In this document: in pieces, positions 13,227 to 24,897 of the stretch
Numbering within the stretch: position 1 is the first letter of the stretch
Layout: every line of letters begins with the position of its first letter
Source: Uloborus plumipes
Taxonomy: Eukaryota > Arthropoda > Arachnida > Araneae > Uloboridae
Direction: 5' to 3'
DNA: 64,000 nt
Assembly: GCA_038373865.1 (NCBI GenBank)
Contig: JAXGGA010003425.1
Span: forward strand, 1 to 64,000
Position numbers and translations under genes: made by a program
The notes under the pieces: generated by a model
Seen by the model: only the letters and a program-made list of their open reading frames with translations
The model's database searches: none
Told to the model about the DNA's origin: nothing

Positions 13227-15905
13227 CAGGTAGTTATCAAAATAATGGAAACACTTGAGATTCATAAGAAAAATCTACCATTCATCGCAAAATACCATCG
13301 AAAAACCGCTTTTTGACCATAACTCTTCGAAAATAGCTCAGAATAAGCTATAAATTTCAGTAATTAATTAGCATACTATTTATAATTACTGTAAAAAATT
13401 TATGAACGTACCACTTATACTTCCGAAGATATGAAACATTTTTTAAAAAACGGCAATTTTATTTAAAGGGTTTTTGCTCGTAACACGCAGAATTTTTGAT
13501 CAAACCTTATCAAAACTTCAGAAAAGATGACAAAAACAAGAGAAAGAACATATTAAAACGGTAAATAAAAATATTAAAAATCCGATGAGATATGAAAGTT
13601 AAAAGGAAATAATTTTTCACGGCGCATGCGCGAACGACAGAAATTTATAACTACAAAAATATTGTAGCCTGGTTTATACTGCATCTTATAAAAAAAGTTT
13701 CAGTTGAATATCGTAAAAATTAAAAAAGATATCACCGATCTAGTGAGCTGTAATTCATTTTTTAGCAGACAATACATAAATAGTGAGGGACTGTCCACAA
13801 AGAGCTATTTTTAAATTAAAGGTTATTGCGTCATCGTTCAAAACCAACGTTTCAGGGGGGTCCGGATACTTTTGTGCCACCTACGTATCAGGTCTTTTAG
13901 GCCGAATAGGCGAAATGTGACTTCTATGCCGAATATAAATTTTCAAACTGTATACAATTTAACAGTGAAGAAAATGCTCGATTGTCACCATACTATTTAT
14001 GGACAAACCCTCGCCATTTATGTATTGCCTGCGAATGAATGCATTACAGCTCACTAGATCGCTGATATCTTTTTCAATTTTTACGATATTCAACTGGAAC
14101 TTTTTTTTAAGATGCAGTATAAACCAGGCTACAATATTTTTGTAGTTATAAATTTCTGTCGTTCGCGCATGCGCCGTGAAAAATTATTTTCTTTTAACTT
14201 TCATATCTCATCGGATTTTTAATATGTTTATTTACCGTTTTAGTATGTTCTTTCTCTTGTATTTTGTCATCTTTTCTGAAGTTTTGATAAGGTTTGATCG
14301 AAAATTCTGCGTGTTATGAGCAAAAACCCTTCAAATAAAATTGCCACTTTTTAAAAAATGTTTCATATCTTCGGAAGTATAAATGGTACGTTCATAAAAT
14401 TTTTTACAGTAATTATAAATAGTATGTTAACTAATTACTGAAATTTATAGCTTATTCTGAGCTATTTTCGAAGAGTTATGGTCAAAAAGCGGTTTTTCTT
14501 CCAACCCCCCTTTTTGTCGTCCCCCAAATGCATGGGTGATTTAATTTCAATGTGGAAATGTCCGGTGAAGTCTATATTTTGTATGACTAAAGTTAAAGAA
14601 CAATTGATCGCTTATTTTGCGATAAACGGTAGATTTTACTTTCTTCTATATCTAATATATAGAAGAAAGTATTGGTTTCGTGAAAATTTTCGAATGTCGA
14701 ATTTTGACGGATTTGCACGTTTTGAGGTGCGCTGAGTCCATTTCGACCATTTTTGGAAAATGTCTGTCTGTGTGTCTGTGTGTCTGTCTGTGTGTGAGTC
14801 TGTATGTGTGTGACCAGTTTTTGTGGCCGCGCTAGAGCAAAAACTACTGCATGAAATCGAACAAAAATTTTTGCACACATGTAACACCATGTGAACTGGT
14901 GCACCTGACTTTTTTCAGCGAATTCCTCCAAGGGGGTTGGAGCAATCGCACGTGTTCTGAGCGGGGGTGATTGCTATATCTCAGGAAGTAACCGGCGGAA
15001 CCAAACAAAAATTGGTCCATAGGTAGACCCTACTGAGTACAGGAGCTGATTTAATTTGTTTGTCAATATCTTGAAGGAGGGTGGAGCAATCACACGTGTT
15101 CTGCGCGGGGGTGATTGCTATATCTCAGGAAGTAACCGGCGGAATCAAACGAAAATTGGTCCATAGGTAGACCCTACTGAGTACAGGTGCTGATTCAATT
15201 TGTTTGTCTATATCTCGAAGGGGAGTGGAGCAATCGCACGTGTCCTGCGCGGGTGTGACTGCTATATCTCAGGAAGTAACCGGCGAAATCAAACGAAAAT
15301 TGGTCCATATGTAGACCCTATTGCGAACAGGTGCTGATTCAATTTTTGTGTCAATATCTCAAAGGGGGGTGGAGCAATCAAAAGTGCTTATTTTGTCATT
15401 GCACCTTATGTATCTCGGGAAATATTGCTGCGATTTGAATGAAATTTGGAATAACACTAACCCAATATGGAAGCAAGCATCGATTAAATTTTGGCGCCAA
15501 TCGCCCCAGGGGGAGGGTGGGGTGATTTTTGCGCTTAGTCAACAATGCGAAAAATTAATTCATTAAAAAATCGCTTTCACGCTATTTAATTATCAAAACA
15601 TCTGAAAACTTTCAATGATTTGAAATTTTTAACTGTTGCCAATTTCTTTTTACTGACAAATAAAATGTTTGCAATTAATCTAAACAAGGCTTTTGCAATG
15701 ATTTCCAATTTCGCTCATTGATTCTGCATTTGCAGGGTTATTACGATAATTGGGAAATTGGAGCTGTCTCCAATTATTTGGGCGAGTACGTATTTTATTT
15801 TGTAACCGGAATTCATAAGACAGATATAGAAGAAAGTTTCGTAACGGCCACGACAGCTAGTTTCTTATGAATCTCAAGTGTTTCCATTATTTTGATAACT
15901 ACCTG
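13227..15905. mobile_element. Foldback Tc1/mariner-like element with nested insert
   Basis: A 45-bp near-perfect terminal inverted repeat starts CAGGTAGTTATCAAAATAAT at 13227; its mirror ends at 15905. Both ends are flanked by TA. Inside, a long inverted repeat runs on: 13290-13760 pairs with about 14040-14500 (including 'atgcgcgaacgacag' near 13625 and its mirror near 14160). The right arm has about 110 extra bases (14501-14612) and is then split by the insert at 14640-15858. No transposase frame is visible, so it would depend on a related enzyme. Confidence 0.85.
14640..15858. mobile_element. Helitron-like insert with 143-bp tandem units
   Basis: The insert begins near 'tctatatctaatatatag' and ends 'ggccacgacagctag' followed by T, which resembles a Helitron CTAG-T end. 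It interrupts the right terminal repeat of the foldback element. It contains a GT/CTGTCTG-rich stretch (14762-14815), then four diverged units of about 143 bp: 'ggagcaatcgcacgtg' recurs near 14939, 15081, 15226 and 15371. No Rep/helicase frame is present. The Helitron label is an inference from the termini. Confidence 0.5.
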
Positions 15906-16540
15906 TATATACCAAATATTTTTATATAAAGAAAGTCAAAAGCACTTAAATTATAGCTAAAAATATGCCAAGAACATATAGAAATAAAATATATATGTAT
16001 GCGTATATCAGGCAAAAAAAGTACAGGATATTCTGCTTTAACTTGCAAGACCTTTATTTTTGCAACTGTACTTCCTAGATGCATACTTCCAATATCAAAA
16101 TACTCAAAATGAAGTGCAAGGAGTAGATAATAAAAGTTTGAATAAAAAAAAATAGTAAAAAAAAGGAAATATAACATTTTACACGACCCTATTTCTTCAT
16201 ATTAGGGAAATATTTTTCATAGAAAAATATCCCCAACACAAAAAATTTGAAAAATTTGCCTCAAAAACTTCAAGAGATATTCGAGTTCAAAATTTCAAGG
16301 GGCCGCGTAGCAGATGAGATTGGAACCTCTTGCCCTTTCAGAAGTATAAGAGGTTGTTGATGTAAAAAAAAATATATGTTTTTTCATTGCTATTGAAAAA
16401 TGAAATCTTAATGTCACACAATGATACAACAAACTATAAAAGCTCGTAAAATTTGGGAAAAAAACGCAGTCTCTCTACACATACAATTTTTAAAATATTT
16501 CAGTTACTATATTTTAACCAAAAATTATAATTAACTGCTA
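15906..16540. other. Unassigned AT-rich sequence with a weak inverted pair
   Basis: 'acacgaccctatttcttcat' near 16180 is roughly inverted by sequence near 16640-16690 ending 'gggtgtcgta'. This could be another old MITE of about 510 bp that overlaps the next feature. I see no coding signal. Confidence 0.35.
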
Positions 16541-16901
16541 GTGTAAAATGGTATAAATCCCAAAACGCAGCGTTTCATATCTTGATGAATATAGGTCGAA
16601 ATAGTGTCAATTTTTTTGTGTTGTTATTATTTTTCAATGGAGATATTTTCCCCAAATATTATTATGAGTAAAAGGGTGTCGTATAAAAAGTTAGATTTCA
16701 ATTGAAAACGTTTGAAGCAAAAACACATTTAGTCAAAAAATACGAAAGGTAACTTTTCATACGGATCCTAGGTTTCCTAGCTTATGTTTAGGGAAACCAA
16801 AAGCATAAAAAAACAATTCAGACGATTAAAGTTTGACATTAGTACGAACAATATTCATCGAGATGTGAAACACAGCGTTTTGGGACTTACACCACTTTAC
16901 A
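16541..16901. mobile_element. MITE with about 52-bp terminal inverted repeats
   Basis: 'gtgtaaaatggtataaatcc' at the left end and its diverged mirror 'acttacaccactttacac' at the right end extend into matching 'aaaacgcagcgtttcatatc' / 'gatgtgaaacacagcgtttt' blocks. The arms match at roughly 85 percent by eye. No ORF lies inside. Confidence 0.65.
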
Positions 16902-17024
16902 CCAACTGTCAATGACACTTTTTGGGGAGAAGTGTAGCCACTAATGGTAGTGTAATGGCTTCAGTGCAATAACAATCGGTCATTGATCAGACCATCACGG
17001 CCGATAAAGGTAGACTTGTCTTAT

Positions 17025-17115
17025 CAGGGACTCGATTCCTGAACCCTATCCGATCCCTGATCCGATCCCTGACGGAAGGTGTGGCGCTAGACTGGCTGAG
17101 CTATATCTCGTTCCC
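17025..17115 (-). repeat. tRNA-like SINE head
   Basis: On the minus strand an A-box-like TAGCTCAGCCAGTCTAGCGC (about 17105) is followed by a B-box-like GGAATCGAGTCCC (about 17040). 'gatccctgatccgatccctg' is locally duplicated between them. The spacing and the broken cloverleaf argue for a tRNA-derived SINE or tRNA pseudogene, not a working tRNA. Confidence 0.5.
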
Positions 17116-18445
17116 CTTTTTAACGATGCTCAAGCAGATTCTTACACTTTAACCAAACGAGTATTTTCAGGTTTTTTAGCCGCGTTTCTTTTTTTATCAA
17201 GGTAGCCAAAATGTGAATTGTTTGCTTATTTTTTCGCCGCAAGGTGGGAATCTTTTCATTAGTATACCTTGCTTATGAAGTTTAATAAAGTATAAGGGGA
17301 GATATGGCGCTCCCACAAAAAGAAAAAAAAGTTAAGGAAATGATATATTTGATAACGCTTAAATCCTTTTGAATTTTTTTCATTTTGTTTACTATTACAA
17401 AAACCCAAGCAATTAGTTTCTTTGATCTTTTATATACGAAATACTGGCTTCTGTTATGCTTCACCGTTAATATTCTTTCTATTCTTACATTTCTCCGCCA
17501 AGGTAAATACACTCCTGCTGTTTTTAAGACATAAAAACTCAGGCATGTTGTCTGCTATATGGCGAGAAAAATGCTGGCAAAGGTATAATTTACATATCAA
17601 TAAAAGGGCAATCGAGACAAAACACTGAAGCTCCTCATCAATATTCGAACCACAGCTGGTGAAGAGGATAAATTCTGAAAAGTCCTCGACGATTATTGTC
17701 TCACACCCCAAATGTGGCATTCGAGAGCTCTTTATGGTGAAAACGAGTCCTATCTTTACGCTCACCAATAACGATTTAATTTAAATTGTATTTATCTTCA
17801 CTTAGACGTCAGAGTTTTAACGTAATGGGCATAGTTCTGCGAAGAATTGGGTTATCAGCAGCAGTAAATTGTTGTCCCAGTTCTATCAATGATGAAACAT
17901 GCGCCAAAAAGATGCCAGAAGAAATAGGAAAATGATTAATAAAAAAAATGCAAGGAAAATCAAAGCATTTTTTTTTTAAATCACTCTTTTCCTTTTAAAA
18001 ATACAAAAAAAAGAGAGAGAAAGAAGCAGAACTAAAATGATTGCTTACAAACAAAGATATATCGCCGAGAAATACGTTATGCTGTATACGTTGTTAACAC
18101 ACGTTCTAATTAATTTAGAAAGTTCGAACGAAGTTTGTTTAAAGCCGATTCCTAACCAGAAAACCAAACGATAGTTTAATAATGTTTTTTTTTTCAATAT
18201 GGTTGCAATCGAAGGGGGATTATAAGACATTCTGCTGGGCCAATGCATTTTTCCCTCATGACTACGTTATCGAAATATGACGTCTGAAAGTTTGCCGACA
18301 TTTTTTTAAAAAGTTGCAAAATTTAGCAAGTTTCGGCGAGTAATGGCACATATCTTCACATGATTTGTAGATACTTGTATTGCACATGCAGACTGTGAAA
18401 TAGCGTGTACGATATTTCTCCAAATCTTTAAATTTGGCGCTTTTC
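17116..18445. other. Unassigned AT-rich sequence
   Basis: No gene or structured repeat recognised. Overlapping small frames near 17282-17768 lie on both strands and show no domain. Confidence 0.45.
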
Positions 18446-18961
18446 TTAACCCTTCACTGCATGGTGTGCCTGACCCTGGCACAAACCAAAAAAAAACCTC
18501 ATATATTCCTCTGATATTTAAATGAAGTTAAACTGAGCTTTGTACCCCCTTGTACATTGCTATAACAGTTTAGTGTGATTTTCATGCACTAGTTAGTTGA
18601 ACTAGTCTAGGTATTATAGTTCTTGCTTTTGAAAAATAGAGCGTCTGCATTACAGTAAGAAGTGTGCTTAGTCATTATTTCCTTTGTTCTAAAAATTTTT
18701 TTAATGTATATGCTGTACTTAGTGGCAAAAATTTGTTTGTTCCACTTATGGCACAAAACACATTGTAGATTATTACACTTATCAGTATAAGCATATACTA
18801 TGTGCTTTGTGCCATATGTGAAACATACAGTTAAAACATCATTTTTGATGCAAATTTTTAAGATTAATTTTTTTCTTCATTTTTCCTGAACTCAAATCTA
18901 TTTAAAGGTCACATATGATTATTTTTATGAAAATATAAAAAATCGTGCAGTGAAGGGTTAA
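18446..18961. mobile_element. piggyBac-type MITE (516 bp)
   Basis: The ends are TTAACCCTTCACTGCA and TGCAGTGAAGGGTTAA. The inverted repeat starts with CCC right after a TTAA target duplication (18446-18449 and 18958-18961), as piggyBac elements do. No transposase is inside. 'tgtgccatatgtgaaacata' near 18811 and 'cacttatggcacaaaacaca' near 18742 form inner inverted similarity. Confidence 0.85.
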
Positions 18962-19499
18962 AATTTCGTAATTTTTTAAGACCCTATCTCTCGATAAAGG
19001 GCGGGCAGAGAGCATATCTATTTTTCTTCAAAAATATGTCACTAGATTATTTTTCGACTTGGACCCATTCGAACTTTTTTTCGTCATTAGGATAGTCGTA
19101 TGATTCCTTAGTAAACATTTAAACATTGGACACATTAGCAGACCCTATGCATTTTTACTATGCTGGATACCTGAACTGTAAATAAAGGGGGCTCTAAAGG
19201 TGTTGCAAGTATTATATACTTATGAGTCCAAGTTCAGTGGTTAGGAAAAAAATTTGAATTACAGAAAATAAAGAATGAGTAAAACAGCTACAAAAAGGTG
19301 CAAATCTCAAACAAGAAGGTGCTATTTCTAAGTCTGTAAGTAATTGGAGGTGGTTGTCAACGTTGGGAAATAGCAAAGAGCTATATTTAGAAGATTACAT
19401 GGAAAGAGGCATAGAAGTTACTATTTACCGGGTTTAGTTATTTGTGAGGATTCATAGTAATGGATCTTCATTGGTGAGAACTTCAAGTTCAGTTAACAA

Positions 19500-20060
19500 T
19501 GTAGCAAAGCAAGTAAAACATAAATAGAAGACTTGGGTCTATCAACGGATCTATTTCGAACAATTCTAAGTTCTTATGCTTTTATACAGAAAGGTTGGTA
19601 AGATTTCGTTTGGAGGTCAATTCAGTTTTTGTCTCATCAATCTCAAGAAACGGATTTTTTTTGTAAGAAAAGGCTCAAAAGAGAGCAGCTAGGTTAGTAA
19701 GGGTAAGCTTTCACATGTAGATTATGATGTCAGGCTTAAAAGGTTTATTATGTGTAGACTCGAACAAAGAACAATCAGAGGGGACAGGATTGCGCTATTT
19801 AAATTTATCAAAATCAAAGATATTAATGGCTCAAATTTTTTCACGGAAGTCAAGACAAGAGGTCACTGTTTTAAGCTATTCAAATCCCAGGTCAATCTTG
19901 AGATCAGGAAAAATTACTAATTCTTAAGGGGGGTTGTAGGCAGAACAGCTTATAGAAAGGGGATATAAAAAACTAGGGAATAGATAGCTTTAAGGAGGGC
20001 AGTTGATCTTCAACGGAAACTGGTAAATTTACTAGGATCAGCATAGCTGGTTTCAGAAAT
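19500..20060 (+). pseudogene. CR1/L2-like LINE, decayed 3' end of RT
   Basis: With several frame changes this reads like the end of a CR1/L2-type reverse transcriptase ORF: a LEKAQKRAARLV-like stretch near 19665-19700, then DVRLKRFIMCRLEQ, a TIRGDRIALFKF-like stretch, FFTEVKTRGHCFKLFKSQVN, and a final LRRAVDLQRKLVNLLGSA. The same sequence order occurs in the copy at 56545-57344. Multiple frameshifts make it dead, and 5' truncation is typical of LINE copies. The tail holds 'cacttttgtatttggg' near 20075. Confidence 0.75.
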
Positions 20061-20720
20061 AGTTATTGGTCATCACTTTTGTATTTGGGATTGAATTCAT
20101 ATAAACTATAAACTAATGAATTTTATTGAAACAGAATTTAAAAAAAAATTTTAATGCTGAATTTGTAAAACGAGTTCCTAAACTTTCTGAGGACAGCGTA
20201 TTATTCCTTTCTGGGATATTTGAACATACCAAAATTATATGAAAGTCAGTAAAATAAAAATGTATATTTTTAAAATGTATTATGTAAATTATTATCTATT
20301 CCAATGACATGGAATTGATGTACTCATCTAATATTAACTTGTATGCCCAAAATACCACAGATGCGCCCCCTGCAATGTGTTATTTGCACATTAGTCAAAA
20401 TTCTTACCTATTGCCTTGGGGAATCTTGCATTTTTAAAGTTTGTTAACCAAGATATACGAAATTTCCTACTTGTTAAAAAAGTTTTAAATACGTTTCACT
20501 TTGCCATCTAGATAGAGTTTCAGGGTTAGTTGACCAGACGTGTAAAGGAGGCCCACAGGGCCAGGTCCAACCCGATTGGCGCCCTCAATTTTCTTTTTAT
20601 TTCTAAAAGTTTCTTATAGAAATATTTTCCAAAAAATTATTTAAACAAAAGATAATAAGTGCAAATACAATTGTAACAAATTTATTTTCTTTGCATTGCT
20701 TACCATTCTCAGAGAAAAAA
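20061..20720. other. Unassigned AT-rich sequence
   Basis: Nothing recognisable apart from the possible LINE tail at its start. Confidence 0.45.
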
Positions 20721-21352
20721 CCATAGGTGGATTCACGGGGGTGTCAGGGGGTGTGCCGCACCCCCAACCAGTTTAAATGGGTTTTGAAAAATATTGAAAC
20801 TAAATTTATTTAACCAGAAAGCAATTTGGAGAATAACATATATTTTTCCTTGTGATAAATGCAGTTTAATTTACTTGAAATTCAAAAATACAATAATATA
20901 CAGTTTATTGTATGAGCCGTGTATATCACCGCACATTGACAGTGCGAATGAAATAGGACTACTACGTATTAAGAATAACAATATATTTAATATTTATCCA
21001 TTTGAAAAATGAAGCTAAACAAATACATGCAAGTAAACAGTTATCATTCAGTGCTTAAATCTATTATAATTTTTTTTCAATTTTTTGGGTATTTATTGGT
21101 GTATCATTAGCTTAAAACAACCATGGCTAACAAAAAAAAAAAAAAAAGAACATGCTATTGTCATATACTTCTTCAGTAAAATCTGTTCTGAAATTGAAAA
21201 AAAGCCAGCAATGTTCAGTTAAATTTGTAAAATTTTGCGAAAGAGGGCCCAGCAGAACTACCTGTTTTTCCTGGGAATCCCCCCCCCTCACACACACACA
21301 GATCCCTTGATTTGCTGCACCCCCAAAATACACAGCCTAAATCCGCTTATGG
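20721..21352. mobile_element. MITE candidate with CCATAAGCGGATT-like ends
   Basis: 'ccataggtggattcacgggg' at the left is mirrored by 'cctaaatccgcttatgg' at the right, and each end is close to a 'gcaccccc' stretch. The ends are diverged and I see no clear target duplication. Confidence 0.5.
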
Positions 21353-22358
21353 GAAAAACTGCTTTTCAAATAAAGAGATTCCTCCCCACATCATTCTACA
21401 CAAGAAAGTGTAAGAAAGGCGAAAGTCAAAAATAGCCACCGTCTGTAATAAGTTCCGAGAAGTGACCATCTTCCTACCTGATGCATACAATATCTTTTTC
21501 ACAAACCACCGTTTATTCCCTTCCCCTCCCCAGTACACCCGTTGCCGCGTGGAAGCCATACGACCAGTGACAAATCAAGTGAAGTGGGAGCTCTAAGCAG
21601 TAAAAATTTAAGCCCCTCCCCCCCCCCCCCAAACTTAAGTCAGAAATAGAACTTCCAAGAAAATGGAACTTCTATTTTTGACTAAAATTTGGTTTCCAAG
21701 TTTCAAAGAAACCAATGAAAAATGTTCTATCGTTACAAAAAAGTTTGTATTCAAGAAGTTCATATAAATTTTCGTCGTGCTTTGTTGCTAACAAAATAAG
21801 CTTTTTTTTTAGCGTCAATGCTTCAGTTCTCTATATAAAAGTCCTTTGTTTTAGAGTCTTCCTTTTCTCTCATTTTATTTCGTAAACAATTCTTTTTTAT
21901 AAACTCTTTTCAAAATTGAAAAAAATCGTTCGCCAGATGCACAGTGGAATTTAAAAAAAAAAAGATCAACGTTGTTTCCAAGTTTGGAAATGTACAAAAC
22001 ATTCCTTTAGCTACTTGCTGCTTAATGTGATAACAATCGACAACGGCACCACTATTGTAAAAGAAACCCAAGGTATCTGGATTTTCTGGTGTTCTTTTAA
22101 AGGTATACTCGTTTTATTTAATAAACGTAGTAAAATGATCATATTTATTCTTCTAAGTGCAAATATCAATATCAGTTTCGTACAACTTCACAAGCTTTTG
22201 AATGATTTTTTTTTCTTTATTTTGTTGTTATCATTCGGTCAAAGAATATTCGAAATGACTTGAGCACAACTTTATATTTTTGAGCTCTTTGAGACCGCTG
22301 CTGTGCCTTTGTGTTATTCCATATCACAAAAAAAACCTAAGCAAAAAAAGGAGTTATA
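21353..22358. other. Unassigned sequence with C runs
   Basis: A C run lies near 21617-21630. Frames here show no domain. The hydrophobic frame at 22015-22263 is AT-driven and not supported as a gene. Confidence 0.45.
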
Positions 22359-22496
22359 GCCCTGCTCCACATTAACGTAAAGCAGAAAAATAAAGCAGAA
22401 ACGTAAAACGGATTAAATGGTATTCCTATGGAAAGTACCCGGATTTTCGGTTTCGGCCCCGTTTTCTGCTGATGTGAAGCAGGGCCCTTACTTCAA
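22359..22496 (-). mobile_element. Small MITE, GGCCCTGCTCCACAT family, copy 1
   Basis: The ends are 'gccctgctccacattaacgt' and 'ctgatgtgaagcagggcc'. The same approximately 130-bp element lies in the opposite orientation at 37275-37394, sharing 'cgtttctgctttacgt' and 'ccgggtactttccatagg'. Two independent copies support a mobile unit. Confidence 0.75.
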
Positions 22497-23001
22497 AATC
22501 GTTTCTGATTGACAATTCATGTTCAGCTTTTGTTTTTTCATTGAAAAAAATTATCTTTCGTCCTCAAGTTTGCGCATCTTCCTCACTAAATGACAATCAG
22601 GCAATCGACGAACACTAAAAGCACGAAAATACATTTTTATCCTTATTTTTCGAATTCTCTCCACCCCTGCCGGCAAGAAAAGGCTTGCTGGTTAGTCGCT
22701 CCTTAAGGCCCCTACCATGTTAGGATTGGCCCTAACAGTAGGTCTCTTCCTTGCCCACTTTCGGCGCGAAGTGAGTGCAGAGAGTGGCAGGTCTCTTGCT
22801 CAGCTATTTCCTACGTTTTATTCCTCTTAGTCTAAACTCTAGAAACTTGCACTTAACATTTATCCCAGTCCTTCCATTTGCTTCATGTCAACTCAATCAT
22901 ATTCTCTCTCACCCAAACAGCAAAAAAGAGCTTCTCTCTAACGCAAGTTTTTCTCACGATCTGTATTTTAAAAAAAAATGCGATGAAGACAACAGTATTG
23001 T
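22497..23001. other. Unassigned sequence
   Basis: No gene or repeat recognised. Confidence 0.4.
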
Positions 23002-23177
23002 CAGGCCCGTGATTAGGGGGGCAGGGGGGGGTCAATGGCCCCTTCCCACCCCTGACTTTGAGAAATCAATGTATTTACACACAAAAATGGCGTGGTTTTT
23101 GTTGTTTTCTATTGAAATTACATTGTGTTTGCACCCTCCCCCCCCCCCCCCTGGAAACACTAGAAATGACGGACCAG
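23002..23177. mobile_element. Small GC-skewed MITE candidate
   Basis: Poly-G near the left end and poly-C near the right end are bounded by weak inverted ends (GGCCCGTGATT / AATGACGGACC). 'agtattgt' (22994-23001) and 'agtattga' (23178-23185) could be an 8-bp target duplication with one mismatch, as hAT elements make. Confidence 0.4.
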
Positions 23178-23185
23178 AGTATTGA

Positions 23186-23999
23186 TAACTGCTTTGTAAG
23201 TATATTTAGATAGTTTTCTTTCGGTAAAAAGTGTTGTAAGCGCGATTGAATAAAGAAATATCATGATATAAATGATTTTTTTTTAGTTAGAAATTTTGCC
23301 GTTTGACTGTTTTTTGAAATAAACGATTCAATTAACGTAGTTTTACATGCCAAACATGTATTCAAACGCAAAACTAAGCTCCTATATTTAAATAAGTAAA
23401 ATCCAATATGAACAAAGCATATTGCATATCACCTGTGTACATTTGTGTGATTTTATATTCCCACTCATTCCAATCAGATTTCTTATTATTTGACGAAATA
23501 AACTTTGATAAATGAATCAACACACCACTTCCGACAGCCTCCCTTCGGTGAATTTTATTTATTTTAGGAGTCTGACTCCGCTTTAAATTGTTTATCTTGC
23601 GAAGTTTGACAGCTCAGGTTTGAAAGATAGTGCTGCACCACAAATCGGCAGTCGAGTCGGTCTGAATGTAAGTTTTAAACTTCGTTCGCTTTGTGGTTTA
23701 CTTACCCTTGCGAGAAGTTTTGAATTGCGGAAATTTCATTTTTCTTCGGATCACAAATGTTTACTGAGCTCATTTTCGCGTCTAGACAAATGAATCTGTA
23801 AAGCTCTTTGGAGAAAAATGTCTAACATTTGTCAAAGTACATCAAAAACACACTTTTTCTTTCTTTCTTTTTTCTTTCTTTTTTTTTGAAATGAACTGAA
23901 AATTTCTTTATGCGAGTCGGGCATTTTTTGAGATGGGAAAAAAACAATTGAACTTGCCACACTGTTCCGTTAGCTCTTTATATAAAGTATGTACATATA
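23186..23999. other. Unassigned sequence with CTTT-rich tract
   Basis: 'ctttctttcttttttctttc' lies near 23860-23885. No gene is visible. Confidence 0.45.
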
Positions 24000-24125
24000 C
24001 AGGGTGTTTTATATTGAATGGGACAAAAAGAAAACAAGATTGTGAACGTTGCAATTAATTTATTTAGAAAATTCAAATTTACCTCAAAACTACAATTATT
24101 CAAGTTTCTACCGGTGTTCAATACA

Positions 24126-24297
24126 CTCGAGCCCGCTTATTGGAATATCAGTTATCAGAATATCTTGCCTATTGTGATACATTTTCAATGTACTAAACCG
24201 CTGTTCTTAGTCATTTAAACCCCGTATAACGAAATATCCCGCTTATTAGAAGAATATTTTCTGGCAAATTGACCATTCCATTAGACGGGCTAGAACG
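24126..24297. mobile_element. pogo-type MITE, short copy
   Basis: Ends 'ctcgagcccgcttattgg' and 'ccattagacgggctag' are inverted, and the inside shares 'gtgatacattttcaatgtac' and 'aatatcccgctta' with the longer element at 36174-37124. Confidence 0.65.
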
Positions 24298-24336
24298 TAT
24301 GTGCCCAACTGTGACACGACAAATGTCTACACGGTA

Positions 24337-24489
24337 TAAAGCAGTAAGTAACCGCCACTTAAGCCAGGACTAAAGCAGAAACTTGCCATACACCAACAGC
24401 TCGTTTATTCCATCCATGTACTGCAGTTTCGTGCTTATTATGCACTCATCAGCATGGTATAGGAATAGGAGAATGGTGTTGTATTGCAA
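24337..24489 (-). mobile_element. 153-bp retroelement with hammerhead ribozyme
   Basis: The unit is bounded by an exact 12-bp direct repeat GTCTACACGGTA (24325-24336 and 24490-24501), which I read as a target-site duplication. It has no ORF and carries a complete hammerhead motif on the minus strand. Compact non-coding retroelements with minimal type I hammerheads are known as retrozymes, and such ribozymes also occur in Penelope-like elements. Which of these mobilises this copy cannot be told from one copy. Confidence 0.75.
24407..24466 (-). ncRNA. Minimal type I hammerhead ribozyme
   Basis: Minus strand, in order: outer stem I ATTCC, internal loop TATA, inner stem I CCATG, core CTGATGA, stem II GTGC with loop ATAATAA and GCAC, core GAAA, a very short stem III, GTA cleavage triplet (24421-24419), then CATGG, loop AT and GGAAT closing stem I. 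All conserved core bases are present and both stems pair perfectly. Predicted cleavage lies between minus-strand bases at 24419 and 24418. The tiny stem III is the form seen in Penelope and retrozyme hammerheads, which may act as dimers. Confidence 0.88.
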
Positions 24490-24838
24490 GTCTACACGGT
24501 AATTCAATACGCATATTTGAAAACGCAGTACGCTTTCTCCTAATTGGACGACATTTTTTTAACCAGCACCTCTAGTGGCGTGTTTGTTATTCGACGATTT
24601 TTCAATGTTGCCAAATAAAACTTTTATAATTTTAGTTCCAGAATAAATTTGCTTTGGTTGAAGTAATCCATTACGACAGCCATACTGCGCTGCTCTTTTT
24701 ATCCCATTCAATATGAAACAACCGGTATTGTGCATGTACGCACATAGATACACATGTGTGTTTGCAACTTTTGAGATGGAAAGAACCACCGTTGCCGTTA
24801 CCTTTGCATATAAATATATGCATATATTGTGTATGTAT

Positions 24839-24866
24839 GTAGACTGCTCAAAACAATTAGGGAGCA
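24839..24866 (+). repeat. Tc1-like left terminal repeat
   Basis: 'gactgctcaaaacaattagg' followed by 'gagcac' matches the style of Tc1-family termini. It lies on the 5' side of the Tc1 pseudogene at 26409, separated from it by the inserted element 24898-26180. The matching right end was not found. Confidence 0.55.
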
Positions 24867-24897
24867 CATGGTTTTAACAAAATTACGCAAATATGTA

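Larger units (their letters stand above)
24000..24722. mobile_element. Outer MITE enclosing smaller elements
   Basis: 'cagggtgttttatattgaat' at the left is mirrored at the right by 'cattcaatatgaaacaaccg', both extending into a 'gggacaaaaaga'-type stretch. The span encloses the pogo-type MITE (24126-24297) and the ribozyme retroelement (24337-24489), so those would be later insertions. Confidence 0.5.

Noticed and set aside
14593..14931. 112-codon minus-strand frame
   Set aside because: It crosses the GT/CTGTCTG-rich part of the Helitron-like insert and its border; the THTQTDTQTH stretch is simple repeat.
22775..23185. 136-codon frame with a C-rich end
   Set aside because: It runs through a poly-G/poly-C MITE candidate and has no recognisable domain.
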